From Bacteroidales bacterium (GTDB lineage Bacteria > Bacteroidota > Bacteroidia > Bacteroidales > UBA3824), in the NCBI GenBank assembly GCA_024413595.1, contig JAKSUC010000036.1:1-34910 (forward strand): a DNA stretch of 34,910 nucleotides. Direction: 5' to 3'. Both the position numbers and the translations under genes were made by a program. Positions 9,024-18,568 of this stretch are shown here, one piece after another. The notes beneath the pieces are model-generated. The model saw nothing but the letters and a program-made list of their open reading frames with translations, was not told the origin of the DNA and made no database searches. Positions within the stretch are counted from its first letter, which is position 1; each line of letters opens with the position of its first letter.

Positions 9024-10883
9024 TTGTTTAAAGTGATAAAATATATTAGTCTAACAATTATTAACATATTCTTTGTGCTGAATAATATTTTTAGTCAGCA
9101 AATCGACTCTATTAACAATTCCAATATTGAAAAATACAAAATACAATATATGGAAGCTGTTGAAAAATGCGACCATGACAAAATAATATCAACACGAACT
9201 AATTTAGGGTTAGCTTTTTATTATGCTAAAAATTACGCAGATGCAGAAAAACACTTGTTAGGTGCTGCAAAAGATGCTAGATCTATTAATGACGTAAAAA
9301 GTGAAATTAATATTTATGGTTATTTATGTATTGTATATTGCGATGATAATAATATTGAACAAGCACAAAGATACGCTGAAGAAGCTATTCGTATTGCTGA
9401 AAATGCTAAATTAAACAAAGAACTTATTACGGCTTTAATCAATTGTTCTTCTGTTATGAACCAAAAAAGAGATTTATCTTCATCTTTTAAATATTTAAAT
9501 CACGCTCTTAATCTTGCCTTAGAAATTAAAAACAAACCTTTAACTGGACGATGCTATTTATTATTGGCTCGTCAATATGAAAATGCTGGCAATAACACTA
9601 AATCTCAAGAATACAGAAATTTATATGATCAATTAGAACAAACTTTTAAAGAAGAAGAAATTTTAAATTCAAAAACTCTTACTCAAAAAGAACTTAATAT
9701 TGCTGAAGCTGAAGTTACAAAAAAAGAACGTCAACTTCAAATTCTTGAACTTCAAAAACAAAAAACTCTTGACTCTTTAAATCGTATCGAAGCCATTAAT
9801 AATCAAATTATATTAGAAATGGAAATAATGAATCAAAAAAGAGAAATTGATTTATTAAAAATTCAAGAAAAAGAAGCTGAAATTGATAGAGCTAACAAAT
9901 TTAAAACTACGGCTATTATTGTTATTTCAATTATTTCATTGCTTGTTGCAATGCTTATTAAATTATTAAGAGACAGAAACAAAACAAATTTTCAACTAAA
10001 AGAAACTAATATTAAACTTGAAGAAACCAACAAAAAAGTTAACTCTCAAAATATTGAACTAAGTGATAAAAATATTCAAATAGAATTTCAAAGAAACGAA
10101 CTTGAAAGAAAAAATAATCAAATTATTGATAGTATAAATTATGCAAGCAGAATTCAAAAATCTATGTTGCCTAATTTAAAATCAATAATGACAAAATTTA
10201 AAGATAGTTTCGTATTTTTTTTACCAAGAGATATTGTAAGCGGAGATTTTTATTGGTTTACTAACGTGGGACAATACACTTTTTTAGCAGTTATCGATTG
10301 TGTAGGTCATAGTGTTCCAGGAGCTTTTATGAGTGTTGTTGGCAATTCGCTTTTAAACGAAATTGTCAACGAAAAACAAATTATAAACCCTTGTGAAATT
10401 TTAACAAAAATGAATTTGGGAATCATAAATATTTTATCTAAAGACATTAATTCTGAAGATGAAACTCCTGACGAAGGAATGGATATGACATTATGTAGAT
10501 TTGATAACAATAGCGACGAAATTGTTTTTTCGGCTGCAAACCACACAATTTGGACTATTTATAACAATGAATGCAACGAAATTGAAGGCGATATTTATTC
10601 GATAGGAAGTAATTTTTCGGACAGTATTCATAGTAAATTTACAAACAAAACTATCAAAAGCATTCAAGGAATGTCTATTTATATGTTTTCGGATGGATAC
10701 CAAGATCAATTTGGAGGTCCTCTTGGTAGGAAATTTATGAAAAAAAATCTTCAAAAACTAATCATAAAAAATTCAAATCTTTCAATGTCAAAACAATACG
10801 ATATTTTATCTTCAACTTTAGAACAATGGAAAAAAGATAAACCTCAAGTTGACGATATTTTGATAATTGGAGTTAGAGTTTAA
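9024..10883 (+). CDS. TPR-repeat, membrane-anchored SpoIIE/PP2C-type serine phosphatase
   Basis: Probable signalling phosphatase. A signal sequence (to about SQQ, residue 26) is followed by TPR-like helices at about 35-205 (for example FYYAKNYADAEKHLLGAA). A coiled coil at about 210-290 leads into one transmembrane helix at about 292-316, a second coiled coil (to about 368), and a cytoplasmic SpoIIE domain from about residue 370 to the end. The SpoIIE signature INYASRIQKSMLP is followed by FFLPRDIVSGDFYW, DCVGHSVPGAFMS and GMSIYMFSDGYQDQFGG, with the metal-binding aspartates in place. This periplasmic-TPR to cytoplasmic-phosphatase layout is common in Bacteroidota. No ATG fits: start TTG 9024 or GTG 9033 is chosen because either keeps the signal sequence. 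No partner kinase or anti-sigma-antagonist is adjacent. Confidence 0.85.
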   Translation: MFKVIKYISLTIINIFFVLNNIFSQQIDSINNSNIEKYKIQYMEAVEKCDHDKIISTRTNLGLAFYYAKNYADAEKHLLGAAKDARSINDVKSEINIYGYLCIVYCDDNNIEQAQRYAEEAIRIAENAKLNKELITALINCSSVMNQKRDLSSSFKYLNHALNLALEIKNKPLTGRCYLLLARQYENAGNNTKSQEYRNLYDQLEQTFKEEEILNSKTLTQKELNIAEAEVTKKERQLQILELQKQKTLDSLNRIEAINNQIILEMEIMNQKREIDLLKIQEKEAEIDRANKFKTTAIIVISIISLLVAMLIKLLRDRNKTNFQLKETNIKLEETNKKVNSQNIELSDKNIQIEFQRNELERKNNQIIDSINYASRIQKSMLPNLKSIMTKFKDSFVFFLPRDIVSGDFYWFTNVGQYTFLAVIDCVGHSVPGAFMSVVGNSLLNEIVNEKQIINPCEILTKMNLGIINILSKDINSEDETPDEGMDMTLCRFDNNSDEIVFSAANHTIWTIYNNECNEIEGDIYSIGSNFSDSIHSKFTNKTIKSIQGMSIYMFSDGYQDQFGGPLGRKFMKKNLQKLIIKNSNLSMSKQYDILSSTLEQWKKDKPQVDDILIIGVRV

Positions 10884-10960
10884 TTCAAAATAAAAAATCA
10901 TAAAAATCAATTTTTTTATATAAAAATAATTAACTTTACGCATTAAAAAAATTGAATTTT

Positions 10961-11707
10961 ATGAAATCACGACATATTGCAATAATAATATCTTTAATTC
11001 TATTAGGATTTTTGGCATATAAATTTATTACTAATACATTGCCAATTACAATAAAACAAGCATTTGAATCATCAACATTTACAAATTTTCGCGACACTAT
11101 ACCTAGAACAGATACAACTCATCAAAAAATTTTATTAATTGGTGATAGTATGGCATATTCATTAATGTTTCGAGTAAAAAACTATTGCGATTATAACAAT
11201 CATGAATTAAATGTAGTATCATGGGTAAGTGCAACAACATTAACATACGCAAATTGTGACACCCTAGAATATTTTGTAAATCTATATAATCCAACTTACA
11301 TAATATTTGTTATAGGAGCAAACGAAATGTTTGTACACGATGCTTACGAACGTGTTGAAAATGTTAACAAAATTATTCCTCAAACTCATGGAATTAAAAC
11401 TGTTTGGATTGGTCCTCCAAATTGGAAAGAAGATACAGGAATAAATAATATGCTGATGAAAAAATTTGGACCAAAACAATTTTTCTTATCAAAAAACCTA
11501 AAATTTACACGAATAAAAGGCGATGTAGCACACCCAGACCGCCCTGCTGGTACTATGTGGATGGATAGCATTGCATCGTGGATAAAAAATAAAAGTTTTT
11601 TCCCTATTAGACTAAATAAACCAGTAGACGAAAACCCTATACACGTTGATTTCGTAAAATTAGTATTGCCTCCATATATTCCACCTTCAAAAAATAAAGA
11701 TAATTAA
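10961..11707 (+). CDS. SGNH/GDSL-type hydrolase-like membrane-anchored protein
   Basis: Probable periplasmic esterase or acyl/acetyl-hydrolase of the SGNH fold (248 residues). An N-terminal hydrophobic segment at about residues 6-24 acts as an anchor. Block I is LLIGDSM with nucleophile Ser63; block III is IGANEMF; block V is DVAHP with Asp188 and His191 spaced as in the SGNH catalytic dyad. ATG 10961 is preferred to an in-frame TTG three codons earlier. Homologues can modify cell-wall or exopolysaccharide sugars; the substrate here is unknown. It sits between the phosphatase and porG, and may or may not belong to the downstream operon. Confidence 0.72.
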   Translation: MKSRHIAIIISLILLGFLAYKFITNTLPITIKQAFESSTFTNFRDTIPRTDTTHQKILLIGDSMAYSLMFRVKNYCDYNNHELNVVSWVSATTLTYANCDTLEYFVNLYNPTYIIFVIGANEMFVHDAYERVENVNKIIPQTHGIKTVWIGPPNWKEDTGINNMLMKKFGPKQFFLSKNLKFTRIKGDVAHPDRPAGTMWMDSIASWIKNKSFFPIRLNKPVDENPIHVDFVKLVLPPYIPPSKNKDN

Positions 11708-11796
11708 ACAATAAACAATAAAAAAAAATAATATTCAGTTTTAATAATGAAGATTTTTACAATAATAAAAAAAATGTAAAAATTCATAAACATACA

Positions 11797-12591
11797 ATGT
11801 TTAATCTCAAAAATATTAATACAATGGAGTCAATTTTAAGTTTTTTTAAAGCAAAAGGCACAAAAGTTTACACTATATTTGCAACGAAAAAATTGCAACG
11901 AAAAATATTATTATTATTTCTAATATTATTAGGAACAGTAAAAGTATCATATTCACAACGAGGCAATTATCAATATGACGAAATAGGAGGATTTATTGGA
12001 ATAGGCTATTACAATGGCGAAATATGTCCCGTAAAACCTCTTTACAATCCACAACTAGCATTTGGATTAAATTTTCGTCATGGATTTAACGATCGTTTAG
12101 CTTTATCGTTTCAAGCCTTACGATGTGTATTAAAAGGCGATGACAATGATTTTGATAACGAATATCAAAAAGCACGAAATTTACGCTTCGAAAACGAAAT
12201 AATTGAACTATCATTACAAATGGAGTTTAATTTTTTGCCGTTAAAAAAAGGTTCTAAATATAACTTTATTTCACCTTATATAGCGGCAGGTCCAGGATTA
12301 GTAATTGGTTCATTTCCACACGAAGGACTGCAATTTTGTATACCATTTGGATTAGGAGTTAAAATAAGTCCTACACAAAAATTTACTTTATCATTTGAAT
12401 GGAAATATCGTAAAATGTTTACCGACATGCTCGACCATATAAATGACGACTTATACGATCCTCAATACGGAGTGGAATATACAAAACAACGTTCTTTCTT
12501 AGGAAACGATGATATGTATTCGTTTATTGGAGCAGTTTTTTCGTTCCAAATAGGTTCTACAGCACCTAAACAATGTGGTGCTTATAGGTAA
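11797..12591 (+). CDS. porG: PorG-like (DUF6089) outer-membrane protein
   Basis: 264-residue outer-membrane beta-barrel protein. A signal sequence runs to VSYSQ at about residue 53 after a long N-terminal extension; ATG 11824 is an alternative start. Family landmarks are GGFIGIGYYNGEI, a FNPQLAFGLNFRHGF-like stretch, ENEIIELSLQMEFNFLPL and YIAAGPGLVIG. In Porphyromonas gingivalis the equivalent gene (porG, type IX secretion) also stands immediately before uppS, an Omp85 gene and two ompH genes, and that synteny strongly supports the call. A general DUF6089 role outside T9SS is possible because no other por genes lie in the window. Confidence 0.75.
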   Translation: MFNLKNINTMESILSFFKAKGTKVYTIFATKKLQRKILLLFLILLGTVKVSYSQRGNYQYDEIGGFIGIGYYNGEICPVKPLYNPQLAFGLNFRHGFNDRLALSFQALRCVLKGDDNDFDNEYQKARNLRFENEIIELSLQMEFNFLPLKKGSKYNFISPYIAAGPGLVIGSFPHEGLQFCIPFGLGVKISPTQKFTLSFEWKYRKMFTDMLDHINDDLYDPQYGVEYTKQRSFLGNDDMYSFIGAVFSFQIGSTAPKQCGAYR

Positions 12592-12603
12592 ACAGAATTT
12601 AAA

Positions 12604-13353
12604 ATGTCAATAAAAGAAAAACTAGACTTCGAAAGAATCCCTAAACACGTTGCCGTAATTATGGACGGCAATGGAAGATGGGCTAAAAAAAAGAATCTAC
12701 AACGATTAGAAGGTCATTATGCAGGAGCTAAAGCAGCACGAAATATTGTTGAAGCAGCTTCTGAAATTGGGGTTAAATACATTACTCTTTACGCTTTTTC
12801 TATAGAAAATTGGAATAGACCAAAAGACGAAGTGGCTGGACTAATGGCTTTACTAATTAAATCTATTGCTGAACAACTCAACGATTTAATCAAAAATAAT
12901 GTAAGATTAAAAATTATTGGTGACCAAAAGATGTTGCCTAAAGACGTTTTTAATCAAATTAATAATGTAGTTGAAAAATCGGCTACTAATACGGGCTTAA
13001 CGGTTGTAATTGCTTTAAGCTATGGTAGTAGATATGAAATAGTATCTGCTGTTAAAAATATTTTATCTGAATATCAAAAAAATCCATTTGATATTGATAA
13101 ATTTTCTGAAAATGATTTTATATCTCATCTTTACACTAAAGACATTCCTGATCCTGAATTATTAATTAGAACAAGTGGAGAATTAAGAATTTCTAATTTT
13201 CTTCTTTGGCAAATTTCTTATTCAGAATTATACTTCACTGATGTACTATGGCCTGATTTTGACAAAGAAGAATTTTATAAAGCTATCTTTGATTATCAAG
13301 GTCGTGAACGTAGATTTGGGAAAACTTCGGAACAAATTGCAATGTTAAAATAA
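12604..13353 (+). CDS. uppS: Di-trans,poly-cis-undecaprenyl-diphosphate synthase (isoprenyl transferase)
   Basis: Adds isopentenyl units to farnesyl diphosphate to build the C55 lipid carrier used for peptidoglycan and surface polysaccharides. The 249 residues match the family length. VAVIMDGNGRWAKKK carries catalytic Asp21, followed by HYAGAKAARN, LYAFSIENWNRP and the substrate-binding LLIRTSGELRISNFLLWQ motif. It lies 12 bp after porG and just before bamA. Confidence 0.96.
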   Translation: MSIKEKLDFERIPKHVAVIMDGNGRWAKKKNLQRLEGHYAGAKAARNIVEAASEIGVKYITLYAFSIENWNRPKDEVAGLMALLIKSIAEQLNDLIKNNVRLKIIGDQKMLPKDVFNQINNVVEKSATNTGLTVVIALSYGSRYEIVSAVKNILSEYQKNPFDIDKFSENDFISHLYTKDIPDPELLIRTSGELRISNFLLWQISYSELYFTDVLWPDFDKEEFYKAIFDYQGRERRFGKTSEQIAMLK

Positions 13354-13430
13354 TTTTAATTAGTTTTGTAAACTCAAATTTTTTGAGTAATACATATTTT
13401 TTTAACTTATTATTATATATAATATTTCAA

Positions 13431-15878
13431 ATGAAAAGCAAACTGCTCATCATTTTATTTTTAGTTATAGCGTGTTTCTCTTCTGTTCAAGCACAAAATA
13501 ACATAAACAATATGTCACCAAAAGATTATACTATTGGTGGTGTTACCGTTTCTGGTGTAAAATTTTTAAATAAACAAGCTCTTGTTCAAATTTCGGGACT
13601 AAAAGTGGGCAAAAAAATAAAAATTCCTGGAGATGAAATTGCACGATCTATCGAAAAACTATGGAAACAAGGTCTTTTTTCGGATGTTAGTATTTCTATA
13701 ACTTCAATTACTCCTGACGATCAAGTTTTTTTAGATATTAAACTTGAAGAACGTCCTAAACTTTCTAAGGTTGAAATTAAAGGTATTAGAAAAGGTGAAA
13801 TCGATGACATTAAAGAAAAAATTAAACTTGTTCCGGGTACTAAAGTAACTGAACACGTTATTACTAACACAAAAAATATTATTGAAAAACATTTTTATGA
13901 AAAAGGATATTATAATGTTGACGTTAGAATTACTCAAAACGTTGATACTATGATGCAAAATGTTGTTCGTTTGATTGTAAATGTTGACAAAGGCAACAAA
14001 GTAAAAATTAAAGAAATTATTCCAGAAGGAAATGTTAATTTTAGCGATAAAAAAGTTCGTCAAGGGTTGAAACAAACAAAACAAAAACGTTGGTATGGAA
14101 TGTTTAAACCTTCTAAATTTATCAGAACAAAATTTGAAGAAGACAAAGAAACTCTAATTAAAAAATTTAACGAATTTGGTTATCGTGATGCTCAAGTTTT
14201 AGGCGACTCTGTTTACAAAATTGACGATAAAACTGTTGGAGTAAAAATAAAAGTTGAAGAAGGTAAACAATATTACTTTAGATCAATAACTTGGGTAGGC
14301 AACACAAAATATCCAAGCGACAAACTTCAACGAAATTTAGACATAAAAAAAGGTGATTTATATGACCAAAATCGTCTTGACGACAGATTAAACAACGATC
14401 AAGACGCTGTTGGTAATTTATATCTTGATGATGGTTATTTATTTTATCGTTCAATACCACGCGAAATTTCTGTAATAAACGATAGTATCGACGTTGAAAT
14501 TATTATTTCTGAAGGTCCTCAAGCTCACATTGATAGAATTGGTATTTCTGGTAATACAAGAACAAACGATCATGTTGCACGCCGAGAACTTTATACAATA
14601 CCAGGTGAACTTTTTAGTCGTACTGATATTATAAACTCAGTTCGCGAACTTGCCCAACTTGGTAATTTTGAACCTGAAAAATTAGTTCCAAATGTTGAAC
14701 CTGATGCTAACAACAGCACTGTTGATATTAATTATAGTTTAACAGAAAAAAGTAACGACCAATTTGAACTATCAGCTGGTTGGGGTGGAGGTTCTTTTGT
14801 TGGACGTTTAGGCGTAACTTTCAACAATTTCTCTACAAAAAACTTTTTTGACAAAAGTTCATGGCGTCCACTTCCTGGCGGTGATGGTCAAAAACTTAGT
14901 TTAGCATTCCAAAGTAATGGAAAATATTATCAAACATATAGTTTATCATTTGTTGAACCTTGGCTAGGAGGAAGAAGAAGAAATTCTTTAACTGTTAGTT
15001 TCTATTATACTGATGTAAATTATTTAAACTATTCTAGCTATTATAATTACAGAATGCAAGTAATTGGAGGTGCTGTTGGATTTGGACGTCGTCTATCTTG
15101 GCCTGACAATTATTTTCAACTATACGAAGAACTTGAATATAAAAGATATAAGTTAAATAATTATCCATATTTTGAAGGTTTTGATGCAGATGGTATAGCA
15201 AATGAAGTTGCTTTAAAAACTGTATTTTCAAGAAATAGTATCGATGCTCCTATATATTCAAGAAGAGGATCTTCATTTTCTCTATCTCTAGAAATAACAC
15301 CTCCATATTCTAAATTTAACAACAAAGATTACAGATCATTGTCCGACTCTGTAAAATGGGAATGGGTTGAATATCATAAATGGGGATTTGAAGCAAAAAC
15401 ATTTACTCCTTTAACTAAAGATCTTGTTTTGCACACAAAAATAGAAGCAGGAATTTCAGGTTTCTTTACTAGAGATTTAGGATATTCACCATTTCAAGGT
15501 TTTACAATGGGTGGTGATGGTATGAATTATTACACTTATGGAAAAGACGTTGTAGGACTAAGAGGTTACGATAGCGAATCTATTTCTGATGGAGGAAATG
15601 CTTATGTAAAATATGCTGTTGAAATCAGATACCCAATTACATTATCAGAATCTGCATCTATATATGCTCTTGGATTTGCTGAAGGCGGTAATTGTTGGAA
15701 AGAAATAAATCAATTAAAACCTTTTGACGTTTATCGTTCTGCAGGTTTAGGTGTTAGAATATTTATGCCTATGCTTGGAATGCTTGGTCTTGATTGGGGT
15801 TGGGGATTTGATACTGTTCCTGGAGAAAATAAACCTAGCGGTAGCAAATTCCAATTCACTATGGGACAAAATTTCTAA
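13431..15878 (+). CDS. bamA: Outer-membrane protein assembly factor BamA (Omp85)
   Basis: Core of the BAM complex that folds beta-barrels into the outer membrane. ATG 13431 is preferred because it begins a clean signal peptide ending VQAQ; the in-frame TTG at 13383 would add 16 unlikely residues. The mature protein (about 795 residues) has five POTRA-like repeats to about residue 420 and a 16-strand barrel after it. The barrel holds a VRGF-like motif (GLRGYDS) and ends in a terminal aromatic (MGQNF), the usual BamA signal. It lies between uppS and two skp/ompH genes in the canonical order. Confidence 0.95.
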   Translation: MKSKLLIILFLVIACFSSVQAQNNINNMSPKDYTIGGVTVSGVKFLNKQALVQISGLKVGKKIKIPGDEIARSIEKLWKQGLFSDVSISITSITPDDQVFLDIKLEERPKLSKVEIKGIRKGEIDDIKEKIKLVPGTKVTEHVITNTKNIIEKHFYEKGYYNVDVRITQNVDTMMQNVVRLIVNVDKGNKVKIKEIIPEGNVNFSDKKVRQGLKQTKQKRWYGMFKPSKFIRTKFEEDKETLIKKFNEFGYRDAQVLGDSVYKIDDKTVGVKIKVEEGKQYYFRSITWVGNTKYPSDKLQRNLDIKKGDLYDQNRLDDRLNNDQDAVGNLYLDDGYLFYRSIPREISVINDSIDVEIIISEGPQAHIDRIGISGNTRTNDHVARRELYTIPGELFSRTDIINSVRELAQLGNFEPEKLVPNVEPDANNSTVDINYSLTEKSNDQFELSAGWGGGSFVGRLGVTFNNFSTKNFFDKSSWRPLPGGDGQKLSLAFQSNGKYYQTYSLSFVEPWLGGRRRNSLTVSFYYTDVNYLNYSSYYNYRMQVIGGAVGFGRRLSWPDNYFQLYEELEYKRYKLNNYPYFEGFDADGIANEVALKTVFSRNSIDAPIYSRRGSSFSLSLEITPPYSKFNNKDYRSLSDSVKWEWVEYHKWGFEAKTFTPLTKDLVLHTKIEAGISGFFTRDLGYSPFQGFTMGGDGMNYYTYGKDVVGLRGYDSESISDGGNAYVKYAVEIRYPITLSESASIYALGFAEGGNCWKEINQLKPFDVYRSAGLGVRIFMPMLGMLGLDWGWGFDTVPGENKPSGSKFQFTMGQNF

Positions 15879-15977
15879 AATATTAACAGTATTTAAAATA
15901 TTTTTACGTAAAAAAGAACTAAATTTGACAATAAATATTAAAAATAAAATAATGTATAACCGTAAAATTGATCTAAT

Positions 15978-16484
15978 ATGAAAAAAATACTATTAGTAGC
16001 AGTTATCTCTATTTTGGGTAGCTTATCAGCATTTTCTCAAAAAATTGCGCATGTTGACACTGAATATATTTTAGGTAAAATTCCTGCTTATCAACAAGCA
16101 CAAACAAAACTTGATAATTTATCAAAAGATTGGCAAACTGAAGTAGAAAAACAATTCACAGAACTTGACGAAATGTATAAAAAATATCAAGCTGAATGTG
16201 ATATGTTACCAGAAGCTACAAAAACTAAACGCGAAAACGAAATTATCGACAAAGAAAAACAAGCCAAAGAATTACAAAAAAAATATTTTGGAACCAATGG
16301 CGAATTAGCTAAAAAACGTCAAGAATTAATCAAACCTATTCAAGATAATGTTTACAATGCTCTAAAAAGCGTAGCATCTGAAGCTGGGTATGATTATATA
16401 TTTGACAAAGTTACTGGCGACATCATTTATGCTAACGAAAAATATGACGAAAGCGACGAAGTTTTAAACAAAATAATTAAATAA
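15978..16484 (+). CDS. ompH: Skp/OmpH-family periplasmic chaperone (copy 1)
   Basis: 168-residue periplasmic chaperone that holds unfolded outer-membrane proteins for the BAM complex. A signal peptide ends SAFSQ (about residue 20). The opening IAHVDTEYILGKIPAYQQAQ, a long charged coiled coil (about 40-120) and a compact C-terminal strand segment (GYDYIFDKVTGDIIYAN) match the OmpH fold. It is 99 bp after bamA and 21 bp before a second, divergent copy. Confidence 0.92.
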   Translation: MKKILLVAVISILGSLSAFSQKIAHVDTEYILGKIPAYQQAQTKLDNLSKDWQTEVEKQFTELDEMYKKYQAECDMLPEATKTKRENEIIDKEKQAKELQKKYFGTNGELAKKRQELIKPIQDNVYNALKSVASEAGYDYIFDKVTGDIIYANEKYDESDEVLNKIIK

Positions 16485-16505
16485 TTATAATTTCTAATTT
16501 TTATC

Positions 16506-17033
16506 ATGAAAAGATTATTATTACTTTTTATTGCTATTTTATCTTGCGCATGTATCAATACAATTTCTGCACAAAAAATTGGACACGTTGACACACAAGA
16601 TATTCTTACAAATTTTGCTGATTATAAAAATGCTCAAACTGCTTTAGAAAACGAAAGCAAAAAGTATGAACAACAAATGCAAACTTTAGCTACTGAATAT
16701 CAGACAAAATTACAAGCTTATCAAGAAAACGTTCAATTAGCTGATGCTGCTCCTGAAAAATGGAGTGTTGCTATTCGTGCAGACAAAGAATCTGAACTTA
16801 TGCAACTTCAAGAAAGAATCCAAAGATTTCAAGAAACTGCTCAATCTGCTTTAAAAAGCAAACAAGACGAACTTTTTGCTCCTATTATGGATAAAATTGA
16901 CAATGCTATAAAAAAAGTTGGTACTGCTGGTGGTTATGTATTAGTTCTTGAAAAAAACGCTGTTCTTTTCATTAATACAGATTTATCTACAGATCTTACT
17001 GATACTGTAAAAAAAGAACTTGGTATAAATTAA
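16506..17033 (+). CDS. ompH: Skp/OmpH-family periplasmic chaperone (copy 2)
   Basis: 175-residue paralogue of the preceding gene. A signal peptide ends TISAQ. IGHVDTQDILTNFADYKNAQ parallels the first copy, followed by a Gln-rich coiled coil (about 45-130) and a final GGYVLVLEKNAVLFIN segment. Two ompH genes in tandem after bamA are common in Bacteroidota and may divide client proteins. A strong terminator follows the stop. Confidence 0.92.
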   Translation: MKRLLLLFIAILSCACINTISAQKIGHVDTQDILTNFADYKNAQTALENESKKYEQQMQTLATEYQTKLQAYQENVQLADAAPEKWSVAIRADKESELMQLQERIQRFQETAQSALKSKQDELFAPIMDKIDNAIKKVGTAGGYVLVLEKNAVLFINTDLSTDLTDTVKKELGIN

Positions 17034-17058
17034 TTATTTGTAATAATTTTACACGTTT

Positions 17059-17095
17059 ACCCTTTTAAAGTTTTTTTTAAATACTTTAAAAGGGT
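17059..17095 (+). terminator. Rho-independent terminator of the porG-uppS-bamA-ompH operon
   Basis: Perfect 12-bp stem (ACCCTTTTAAAG / CTTTAAAAGGGT) around a 13-base loop, followed by a T-run (17097-17104). It closes the envelope operon and separates it from murI. Confidence 0.85.
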
Positions 17096-17133
17096 ATTTT
17101 TTTTATTTTTGTATTTAAAATAAATAAAAAATA

Positions 17134-17955
17134 ATGACTGGTCCAATAGGTGTTTTTGACTCTGGTTTTGGAGGACTTACTATTCTAAAAAAATTTATAG
17201 AAAAACTTCCAAAATATGATTATATGTTTTTAGGAGATAACGCACGTGCGCCATACGGGTCACGTTCGTTTCAAACTATTTATAATTATACACTCCAAGC
17301 TGTTAAATTTTTATTTGAAAAAGGATGTCCTTTAGTTATTATTGCATGCAATACGGCTTCGGCAAAAGCATTAAGGTCTATTCAACAAAACAATTTAAAA
17401 TTATTGAATCCAAACAATAGAGTTCTTGGAATTATTCGTCCAACAGTTGAAATGCTTGGCTCAATAACAAAAACTAATAATGTAGGAATTCTTGGTACTT
17501 CAGGAACTATCAACTCAAAATCTTATATATTAGAAACCGCAAAACTTTTTAAAAACATTAATGTATATCAACAAGCTTGCCCTATGCTTGTTCCATTAGT
17601 TGAAAACAACGAAATTGATAATTTTGGAACAGATTTTTTTGTAAAAAAATATATTGATTTATTATTTAATCAAAATCAAAATATTGACACTATAGTTTTG
17701 GGTTGTACTCATTATCCTTTGTTAATCAATAGTTTCAAAAAATATCTACCTAAAAATATTAACATTATAAAACAAAACGAAATAGTTGCTGAAAAACTAA
17801 AAGATTATCTAATAAGACATCCTGAAATAGAACAACGTATTTCTAAAAAATCTACTGTAAAATATTTAACGACTGATAGTTATGAAATATTTAACAAATC
17901 TGCATCAATTTTTATGAATACAATAATAGAAAGTGAAACAATAGAAATAAACTAA
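17134..17955 (+). CDS. murI: Glutamate racemase
   Basis: Converts L-glutamate to D-glutamate for peptidoglycan. The 273 residues are normal length. It begins with IGVFDSGFGGLTILK and has PYGSRS around residue 42. The two catalytic cysteines are Cys72 in ACNTASA and Cys191 in LGCTHYPLL. It lies 38 bp past a terminator, so it has its own promoter, though the envelope theme matches the upstream operon. Confidence 0.96.
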   Translation: MTGPIGVFDSGFGGLTILKKFIEKLPKYDYMFLGDNARAPYGSRSFQTIYNYTLQAVKFLFEKGCPLVIIACNTASAKALRSIQQNNLKLLNPNNRVLGIIRPTVEMLGSITKTNNVGILGTSGTINSKSYILETAKLFKNINVYQQACPMLVPLVENNEIDNFGTDFFVKKYIDLLFNQNQNIDTIVLGCTHYPLLINSFKKYLPKNINIIKQNEIVAEKLKDYLIRHPEIEQRISKKSTVKYLTTDSYEIFNKSASIFMNTIIESETIEIN

Positions 17956-18010
17956 TAAAAAAATAAAATCATTTGCAACCAAATCAACTATTTATAAGTC
18001 TTATCAAAAA

Positions 18011-18568
18011 ATGGTCGAAGAAGAACTACTAATCAAAAGATGTACATTAGGTGAATACAAAGCCCAAAAAGAACTTTATGATAAATATTCAGCTCTTTTA
18101 ATGGGTATTTGTATACGTTATGCACAAGATAGATCTTCGGCTGAAGATATTTTACAAGAAGCTTTTGTAAAAATTTTTCTTTGTATCAAAGATTACAACG
18201 CATTAGGCTCTTTTGAAGGATGGATGAAAAGAATTGTGATTAATACTGCTATAACTTATTATCACAAAAATATAAAACATTTAAATCATTTTGATATTGA
18301 TGAAATGTATGACATTCCAGACGAAGATTATAAATATAATAATTCTGATTTTACTCACGAAGAATTATTAAATGTTATTAATCAATTGCCTCAAGGATAC
18401 AAAATGGTTTTTAATCTTTTTGCTATTGAAGGTTTTAAACATAGAGAAATTGCAGATATGCTTAATATTGATATTAATACAAGCAAAACTCAATTTCTTA
18501 GAGCTAGGAAATTTATTATTAAAAAGTTGAACATTTTAAGAAATTGCGGAGATAATTATTATGAATAA
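18011..18568 (+). CDS. ECF-type RNA polymerase sigma factor
   Basis: 185-residue alternative sigma factor. Region 2 (about 10-85) has SSAEDILQEAFVKIF and FEGWMKRIVINTAITYYHK; region 4 (about 120-180) has the helix-turn-helix FKHREIADMLNIDINTSKTQ. Region 3 is absent, as in ECF sigma factors. The gene overlaps the next one by 8 bp, which suggests translational coupling with a regulator. Its likely partner is therefore the membrane-anchored PKD protein. Target promoters are unknown. Confidence 0.93.
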   Translation: MVEEELLIKRCTLGEYKAQKELYDKYSALLMGICIRYAQDRSSAEDILQEAFVKIFLCIKDYNALGSFEGWMKRIVINTAITYYHKNIKHLNHFDIDEMYDIPDEDYKYNNSDFTHEELLNVINQLPQGYKMVFNLFAIEGFKHREIADMLNIDINTSKTQFLRARKFIIKKLNILRNCGDNYYE

